A stretch of DNA of 56,218 bases. It comes from Microbulbifer variabilis ATCC 700307. GTDB lineage: Bacteria; Pseudomonadota; Gammaproteobacteria; Pseudomonadales; Cellvibrionaceae. The notes beneath the pieces were generated by a model. That model did not search any database. It was not told the DNA's origin and saw nothing but the letters and a program-made list of their open reading frames with translations. Positions 51,572 through 56,218 of the stretch are shown piece by piece (positions within the stretch are counted from its first letter, which is position 1; every line of letters starts with the position of its first letter). The translations under genes were made by a program, and so were the position numbers. The stretch covers positions 1 to 56,218 of the forward strand of contig NZ_AQYJ01000017.1 of assembly GCF_000380565.1 (NCBI RefSeq), read 5' to 3'.

Positions 51572-51951
51572 TTATTCTTCCAGGAGTGCCATAATCTTGG
51601 CTGATTCTTCCTGTGAGAACTTCAACCCATACTTCTCCATTATCGCCATAAACCGCTGCACGTAGATCGCCTGGACCAGTTCATAGGGGGGCATCCATTC
51701 ATCGGGGCCTTTGTCACCCTTGCTTTGATTTCGACCATCATCGACCAGCCACAAGTTTTCAGGGTCTTCTGCAAACTGCCGCTTTGGTAAAAGTAACCGG
51801 AGCCAGGGAGAACTGAACTAAAAGCTCGTGGCGAGTGTTCCGGCAGTCCCCATCAGAATTAGACCACCTGGGTAGCCACGCCTTTCTTTGGCTTCTGCCT
51901 CAAGACAGCCGGTCAGAGCGGCGGATAGGGCAATAGGCAGGATTAATCGCA
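51572..51951 (-). pseudogene. HNH lipoprotein relic, internal deletion
   Basis: Starts as a lipoprotein (MRLILPIALSAALTGCLEAE) followed by a frameshift; the other end reads RQFAEDPENLWLVDDGRNQS, KGDKGPDEWMPPYELVQAIY, VQRFMAIMEKYGLKFSQEES. The HNH core present in 8551-8988 is missing here. The 3' part could be read from GTG 51754 but is unlikely to be functional. Confidence 0.6.
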
Positions 51952-52057
51952 TGACGCCCCCTCAAGATTATTTTGAAGGATTGTACCCAATATGGGGAGC
52001 TTAAAAATATCCAACTTTAATTTCAGTTATTCTTTAAATTGCTCATCTTCTATCAAG

Positions 52058-52684
52058 TTACAGATTCTTTAAGTCCGCTTCCTTTTGATTCAGGCTTGAC
52101 TCTATACAAGCTAACATTTTCAACTGAAGCCGATTCTGCTCTTTCAGTCTCCTAAGCTCCTCTGTCTTTAAATTATATTTTTTAAGGTGTGATTCCTGTA
52201 AATTCTGAATCTGATTCAACGTATGCTGACCCATCTGAATATCGGCATAAGCCTCAAATTGATCGAGCTGATTTTTTAAAGTTAATACTGCCGTTGCAGC
52301 CATGCCGTATGAGCTAAATGCAATCAATTTACTCGCAAGCTCAATAGGAGTTTTTGGAACTCTGGGCAGCATAGAGAGAGGAGAGTTTGATTTAATCGTC
52401 TTCAATCTGGCCTGACCCTCATCAAGCCTACGCCTTTGCCTCTCAAGATCTTTTTGATCAGTCTTAATATGATCATCCAGAATATCGATCTTAACTAAGA
52501 CGTCTCTTTTCCTAGCCTCCAGGTTTTCACCCACATGAAGCTGCCTCTCTCTACCCGCTCTCAAGTCCGAGATATCCCTCTCGATTTCACGGTAGGCGCT
52601 GCTCTTACCTCGGATGAATTTATCAAATGGAACACCAAAAGTCCTATGAAAAACACCCTTATTTTCACCTTTAGGATCTGGCAT
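52058..52684 (-). CDS. Coiled-coil protein
   Basis: 208 residues, MPDPKGENKGVFHRTFGVPF. Two long coiled coils (RRRLDEGQARLKTIKS; LKTEELRRLKEQNRLQLKML) around a hydrophobic hairpin (ELASKLIAFSSYGMAATAVL). Could be a membrane-associated phage exclusion or structural protein; no family recognised. AGGGGGAGGAT upstream is a good ribosome site. Confidence 0.65.
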   Translation of the reverse strand: MPDPKGENKGVFHRTFGVPFDKFIRGKSSAYREIERDISDLRAGRERQLHVGENLEARKRDVLVKIDILDDHIKTDQKDLERQRRRLDEGQARLKTIKSNSPLSMLPRVPKTPIELASKLIAFSSYGMAATAVLTLKNQLDQFEAYADIQMGQHTLNQIQNLQESHLKKYNLKTEELRRLKEQNRLQLKMLACIESSLNQKEADLKNL

Positions 52685-52822
52685 ATCCTCCCCCTCTAAT
52701 TTATAAAGTTTGAATAATTGGAAATACGATTCTTATGAGAGAAATCACAACTATTCATTGTAATTTAACTGAACTTAATTCACATGTCGGCATGCAAGTT
52801 TGACACAAAATTATTCTCCAGG

Positions 52823-52882
52823 GACATCCTCCCCGCCCAGTCGGACGGGACTTCCTCATCGAACCCCAGTCACCCACTCGGA
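52823..52882. mobile_element. Possible IS200/IS605-type end, second copy
   Basis: GACATCCTCCCCGCC then CAGTCGGACGGGACT (hairpin CCCG..CGGG), followed by TCACCCACTCGG at 52870, the 3' end word of the phage tail gene, as at 10304-10356. Confidence 0.3.
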
Positions 52883-52929
52883 GAGGAAGTTGGCACCATT
52901 AACCCATTAAATGGCGTAAAAGTTAACAC

Positions 52930-53172
52930 GATGTCAACGGCGATACGTGGTATTCGTGATATAGCTATTGCGCTGGAAGAGGAAAATCAAGAGAATTTCG
53001 CCGCCGCTGTTACAGCGCTAAGCAAGCAACCCTTGATTCACTGAGCGGAGACCAGCAGGCTCAAATGAAACATCCAAGCATAGCTCTACTAAAACGCCTC
53101 AAAGAAGGGATGGAGCAAATGGGCGAAACCCTAAATCGTATTGAAAAAGATTTAGAGGTCTGGGCAAAATAA
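52930..53172 (+). pseudogene. Small helical protein, one-base frameshift
   Basis: MSTAIRGIRDIAIALEEENQ, ENFAAAVTALSKQ, then the frame shifts in AAGCAAGCAA and continues TLDSLSGDQQAQMKHPSIAL, LKRLKEGMEQMGETLNRIEK, DLEVWAK. About 80 residues, all helical. The end alone could be a 35-residue ORF (ATG 53065). Followed by a terminator. Confidence 0.45.
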
Positions 53173-53207
53173 AAGAAAGCCGCCTAACCGCGCGTCCTGT
53201 GAGATAC

Positions 53208-53237
53208 AAAACCTCGTGCTTTGGTCCGAGGTTTTTT
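53208..53237 (+). terminator. Rho-independent terminator
   Basis: AAACCTCG (53208-53215) pairs with CGAGGTTT (53227-53234), then T run. Confidence 0.8.
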
Positions 53238-53385
53238 ATCATTACACCTCCATCATTAAAACACCATACTGTTGGCCTACTACTCCGATTGGGGTTTGAA
53301 CGACATTGTGTATGACCGCAGCGCTGCTATATAGCTTTCCACTAACAAATAATTACACAGTGCATCTATTTGATGATGAATCCTT
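53238..53385. other. Spacer
   Basis: No gene seen. Confidence 0.3.
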
Positions 53386-53476
53386 TCATCCTTTACAGAT
53401 TTTGCGTACAAATCAATCAAATAAAGATAGATCCCTCTCATCCTTTACAGATTTTGCGCACTAGTCAATCAAATAC
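53386..53476. repeat. Tandem direct repeat, two units
   Basis: TTCATCCTTTACAGATTTTG at 53387 and CTCATCCTTTACAGATTTTG at 53438, each followed by GCG..CAATCAAATA; unit about 51 bp. Confidence 0.7.
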
Positions 53477-53607
53477 ATTTGCTGAGCACCTTTTACCCAA
53501 GCCATAATTATTAAGAAAACGCCAAGTACAAAGGCCAAAAAGGCAAAAAATATAGATTCTAGATTTCTTTGAGAGTATGCAAAAAAGCGAAGAAAAAATG
53601 AACTCAC
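53461..53607 (-). CDS. Small membrane protein or fragment
   Basis: Possible 48-residue protein from GTG 53607: FFLRFFAYSQRNLESIFFAF, LAFVLGVFLIIMAWVKGAQQ. One strong membrane helix. The frame continues upstream without an ATG, so it may be a gene fragment. Confidence 0.4.
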   Translation of the reverse strand: MSSFFLRFFAYSQRNLESIFFAFLAFVLGVFLIIMAWVKGAQQMYLID

Positions 53608-53878
53608 CAGCCAATTTGAATCAATTACAGAGCCGATATGTTTTAATGTAATATATTAGTACTGGACATCTAAACCCTCATCCATATCATCAACAGATGT
53701 CACTTTTGTCAAAAAAGTACAGTTGAGTAATCTTTATTCTCAGTTTTTTAGTACTTATTTCTTATAGATAGACAATAGAACTACCATCTAAGCTGACTTC
53801 AGTCACCTTGTTTTTACCTAGAATCCGTTTGAGCAGTAAGGAATCCCCAAGGATAAAATGCTGTCGAGGTGACCTTAT
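53608..53878. other. Spacer, no gene recognised
   Basis: AT-rich; no gene or attC seen. Confidence 0.35.
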
Positions 53879-53934
53879 TCACCCACTCGGAATCGCCATA
53901 GACGCAATCGAGCTATGAACGGCTAGGCGATTCG
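53879..53934 (-). pseudogene. Phage tail-end gene relic (last 18 codons), second copy
   Basis: Same relic as 10345-10401, NRLAVHSSIASMAIPSG-type then stop, and left limit of the duplicated unit. Confidence 0.65.
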
Positions 53935-53949
53935 ATGTCAAAAGCCCCT

Positions 53950-54339
53950 CTACCCCTCGGGCAAGTCCCACTTAACAGACTTGGTCGCACCAATAACCTC
54001 TATGCCTTTTTCACCCATATAGTTTTTAAGGTTTAATTTGAGTGGAAATCTTTCCACCTTTTTAGGGGGAGGACTATTCAAGCGTTTTCCTAATACTTCT
54101 ATCTCATAATAATCCGGATTCGCTGGGTATTGTTTTGGATCAAGTGAAGGCTCTATATCAGGGTCGTTTTTCCCCCATACAGTTAGCACGTATTCCCCGG
54201 TAAAGTCTTTAGCCACTTTGATTTTAGTAAAATCAATTAATTCTTGTTCCTCAGATTTATGTTCTGATTGGGCGATAGACTGACCAACTTTACCAGATTT
54301 TTTAGGCGAAATATCCTCGCCACCTCTTGCCCGCGCCAT
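53950..54339 (-). CDS. Hypothetical protein, intact copy
   Basis: 129 residues, MARARGGEDISPKKSGKVGQ. Disordered Lys/Ser start, then DFTKIKVAKDFTGEYVLTVW, GKNDPDIEPSLDPKQYPANP, DYYEIEVLGKRLNSPPPKK and a final LKNYMGEKGIEVIGATKSVK. The paralogue at 10416 is truncated by a nonsense codon. Not preceded by an attC on its lower side but by the phage tail relic. No family recognised; the folded end could be a small beta domain. Confidence 0.6.
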   Translation of the reverse strand: MARARGGEDISPKKSGKVGQSIAQSEHKSEEQELIDFTKIKVAKDFTGEYVLTVWGKNDPDIEPSLDPKQYPANPDYYEIEVLGKRLNSPPPKKVERFPLKLNLKNYMGEKGIEVIGATKSVKWDLPEG

Positions 54340-54612
54340 AAGTACCTCCTAAATATGAATGATTCCAGCTCAACCTTAGGGGCCAAGTCTTAACTATGTG
54401 CTAATACCCCCAAATATATGCCTCGCTTTTAGCCTAGACCAATCAAGTAAAAATCTGCCAAAAAAAGATATATTTACGCCAATACCGCAACAGTGTGACT
54501 AAATTAACACACTCATCCACATTCAGACGCTCGCTATGGCGCTACTTCATCTACTTTTTAGGAATTGTACCTTGGGCATTTTATTGTCTTTCATTTCTTC
54601 CCGCTTGATGCA
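54340..54612. other. Spacer, duplicated at 10833-11104
   Basis: No gene seen. Confidence 0.35.
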
Positions 54613-54724
54613 TAACGTCCGCTACAGTCGGTCCAAATGCGAAGCGGTATTTGTGTTATTGTTTGAGCGCGGCGAGTAACGCAAAAAGTGCGTAGTGTTT
54701 GGCCTCGGCTGCAAGCGTTTGTTA
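54613..54724 (-). repeat. attC site
   Basis: TAACGTCCGCTACAGTCGG...AAGCGTTTGTTA; the partner of 11105-11216. Confidence 0.85.
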
Positions 54725-55066
54725 GCTACCGTTCTGCGCGATGCACCCCCAGCCTTCGACTTCAACACCATAAAATTCACTAATGCAAGTCATAAAGCCT
54801 GATACGCAAAGCAGGATGTTTTGAGTTACAAGCATATCTATTAGTACTTGCACCATGTATTGCTTTTCTTCATCAATTACATTCGCTGTCCCGTACTGAA
54901 AATCACCAAGAAAACCCGCCACAGTGTTTGCTTTTTGTTTGCTGTCGCACTTGAAGGTGAAATCTACTTCTCTGAATTTGCTAAAGTCATCATTGTTGGA
55001 ATCTAAGCGGCAAAGAACATCAGTATCCGCTTCCGTAGCTTCCATTAATTTAGAAATTACTGACAT
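54722..55066 (-). CDS. Cassette protein, intact copy
   Basis: 114 residues from MSVISKLMEATEADTDVLCR; KFREVDFTFKCDSKQKANTV, AGFLGDFQYGTANVIDEEKQ, YMVQVLIDMLVTQNILLCVS. Alternating strand/helix pattern (EVDFTF..VQVLIDM) suggests an alpha/beta-sandwich like ribonuclease-E-inhibitor RraB-type domains; tentative. Broken paralogue at 11214. Confidence 0.7.
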   Translation of the reverse strand: MSVISKLMEATEADTDVLCRLDSNNDDFSKFREVDFTFKCDSKQKANTVAGFLGDFQYGTANVIDEEKQYMVQVLIDMLVTQNILLCVSGFMTCISEFYGVEVEGWGCIAQNGS

Positions 55067-55081
55067 AGTTCGTAGGTTACC

Positions 55082-55147
55082 TAACGCCAAGTTTTGGTGC
55101 GCGCGTTAGCGTGTCCCAGCCGAAGGCGACAACACCGCCTTTTTATG
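55082..55147 (-). repeat. attC site, degenerate right core
   Basis: TAACGCCAAG...CTTTTTATGC; the partner of 11573-11638. Confidence 0.7.
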
Positions 55148-55151
55148 CGCT

Positions 55152-55439
55152 TCACTCTTGATTGAAAACATTTTTATCGTACCAAGCCTCAGAGTGAACT
55201 TCTGTTTCTGCTGTTAATGGAAATTTCTTTATTGCTTCAATTGGCAGCTGAATAAGTTGGCCCCCAGATGAAATCTCAACGTATTTCTCTTCGGTTTCCT
55301 CATCGGCATAGACTTTGAACAAAGGATAATCAACCCTCTTATCAATAGAGGCGTTACCAGTTTCAATGTAAAGCTCCATGGTCATGCCGAAATCTGAAGC
55401 AACTTGGGTCTTTACTTCATTATCTTTAATTCGTTTCAT
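55152..55439 (-). CDS. Cassette protein, duplicated
   Basis: 95 residues, MKRIKDNEVKTQVASDFGMT; paralogue of 11643-11930 with few residue changes (V/A, V/I, L/P). See that entry. Unknown function. Confidence 0.7.
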   Translation of the reverse strand: MKRIKDNEVKTQVASDFGMTMELYIETGNASIDKRVDYPLFKVYADEETEEKYVEISSGGQLIQLPIEAIKKFPLTAETEVHSEAWYDKNVFNQE

Positions 55440-55460
55440 ATTTTTGGTGCTTTTGACACA

Positions 55461-55559
55461 TAACGCTGCCCACAAATGCCGGAGGTAAGGGGCGCGTTTT
55501 GTGCGGTTTTTTACACAAAACGTGGGGCTTACCGGAGGTCATTTTTCTGGGCCTTGTTA
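55461..55559 (-). repeat. attC site
   Basis: TAACGCTGCCCAC...GGGCCTTGTTA; arms GCGTTTTGTGCGG..ACACAAAACG. Confidence 0.85.
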
Positions 55560-55957
55560 AATTTTTCATGTTGCAAGTACCGATATACATAGAATGCTGA
55601 ACACACAGCTGCAGTAGGTATAGTAAATTTTAAATAATCAAAACTCTCTTGCGCTGCATTTACTTCTCCTAACATTAAGTAAAATGCTGGGGCAGCTAGA
55701 ATAGACGATATCCCGCACGCCACTATATGAGCAATGCCTTTATTATCAACAAACTTAGAGATTAAAGAATAGAAGGTAAGCCAAAAAATGGACCCTGCAA
55801 CACCAAACATTACATATGAATAAATCAATGCAAGAAGATACCTTCCGAAAAAGTCACTTCTTCCACCCCACATCCAAATTGCAGCGATAAGACAGCAGAA
55901 CACGTTGCAAATTAGTATGGACTTTAGAATATTGAAATATACTATTTTCACTTTCAT
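55529..55957 (-). CDS. Cassette membrane protein
   Basis: 142 residues, four helices (ILICNVFCCLIAAIWMWG, YLLALIYSYVMFGVAGSIFW, IAHIVACGISSILAAPAFYL, FTIPTAAVCSAFYVYRY). C-terminal codons lie in the attC. No family recognised. Confidence 0.65.
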   Translation of the reverse strand: MKVKIVYFNILKSILICNVFCCLIAAIWMWGGRSDFFGRYLLALIYSYVMFGVAGSIFWLTFYSLISKFVDNKGIAHIVACGISSILAAPAFYLMLGEVNAAQESFDYLKFTIPTAAVCSAFYVYRYLQHEKFNKAQKNDLR

Positions 55958-55962
55958 AAATT

Positions 55963-56009
55963 TAACGCCTCAAATAGGGGCGCGCGTTAGCGCGTCCCGG
56001 CCGAAGGCC
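55963..56009 (-). repeat. attC site interrupted by IS end
   Basis: TAACGCCTCAAATAGGGGCG, palindrome GCGCGCGTTAGCGCG, then GGCCGAAGGCC, where the IS3-type end begins. Confidence 0.75.
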
Positions 56010-56035
56010 TGATCTTGCCCCGATAAAACGGACAC
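56010..56035 (+). mobile_element. IS3-type terminal inverted repeat
   Basis: TGATCTTGCCCCGATAAAAC GGACAC, near-identical to the end at 367-393 but pointing right. The element body continues beyond the window. Confidence 0.65.
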
Positions 56036-56148
56036 ATTACTTTTTTCGAATGCGCGCATTTTTTCTCCGTCAGAGGCTAGTGCAACGAATCGCTGCACGT
56101 AGCCATTAGTACTCTCCATGTTGATTACTCTTTGATCGAGCGCACATG

Positions 56149-56218
56149 CCCGTATCACCCATATCACCCGTATCACCCGTATCACCCGTATCACCCGTAT
56201 CACCCGTATCACCCGTAT
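56149..56218. repeat. 9-bp tandem repeat at window edge
   Basis: CCCGTATCA repeated about seven to eight times, with one CCCATATCA variant near the start. On the minus strand it reads as an Ile-Arg-Val repeat in front of MESTNGYVQRFVAL. Confidence 0.85.

Larger units (their letters stand above)
53879..55460 (-). repeat. Segmental duplication, copy 2 (paired with 10345-11951)
   Basis: Intact version of the unit: phage relic, KxWGKNDPD gene, two cassettes. It ends at the attC core TAACGCT at 55461. Confidence 0.85.

Noticed and set aside
55970..56212. 80-codon frame built from the 9-bp repeat
   Set aside because: It spans the IS inverted repeat and attC palindrome; a real gene cannot be judged at the window edge.
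56149..56218. Possible CRISPR array
   Set aside because: Unit is 9 bp with no spacers; no CRISPR-type repeat/spacer pattern found anywhere in the window.

Overview
The window reads as the chromosome of a gammaproteobacterium, probably marine or soil; no gene here fixes the genus. The evidence is a large sedentary integron cassette array, lambda-type prophage modules, a phage-type Ssb, a UmuC relic and two curlin-repeat proteins. Nearly everything is on the minus strand. Cassette DNA looks AT-richer than phage DNA.

Two kinds of accessory DNA alternate. (1) Integron cassette blocks: a single broken cassette at 0.4-1.1 kb, then 10.4-16.0 kb, 26.7-35.2 kb, 40.6-44.1 kb, 44.8-45.8 kb and 53.9-56.0 kb. 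Each cassette has one minus-strand gene followed at its lower-coordinate side by an attC site, written on the plus strand as TAACGCC...TTGTTA. I count about 39 attC sites, roughly 34 complete and the rest degenerate or truncated. Products are small lipoproteins, membrane proteins, and orphan domains common in cassettes (SUKH, DUF4279, DUF4265, SF0329, Rap1a/Tai-like, DUF7710-like, DUF7336-like, alpha/beta hydrolase). No integron integrase is present; by orientation it should lie beyond the right edge. (2) Broken lambda-like prophage pieces: 2.6-5.6 kb (terminase, lysis, tail end), 16.0-19.8 kb (tail end, Nu1-like terminase, gpZ, holin), 21.2-23.9 kb (ssb, small early genes, integrase, tRNA-like att site), 35.2-40.5 kb (tail: U, tube, G/T, tape measure, central tail protein), and 44.4-50.7 kb (portal, ClpP-capsid fusion, decoration, head-tail adaptor). 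Most phage genes carry nonsense codons or one-base frameshifts.

Other regions: 5.6-6.4 kb encodes a HEMGH zincin; 7.1-10.0 kb encodes two curlin-repeat proteins separated by a dead HNH-nuclease lipoprotein gene; 24.1-26.5 kb holds two UmuC 3' relics flanking an integrase relic and a secreted fibre-like protein; 50.8-53.2 kb holds a SRAP protein, a second HNH relic and a coiled-coil protein. IS3-type inverted repeats interrupt attC sites at both edges, and the last 70 bases are a 9-bp tandem repeat.

The striking theme is how cassette blocks and phage pieces meet. The last codons of the same phage tail gene (ending in ..SSIAAMAIPSG) sit beside cassette blocks at 10.34 and 53.88 kb. A roughly 1.6-kb unit containing that relic plus a gene and two cassettes is duplicated 43 kb away, and its far end falls exactly at an attC core. 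A 1.7-kb phage tail-end segment is duplicated at 16.0 and 35.2 kb, each copy broken by different mutations. The most interesting protein is the curlin-like protein at 9.0-10.0 kb, whose repeats carry acidic DxDxDDG-like loops not typical of CsgA.
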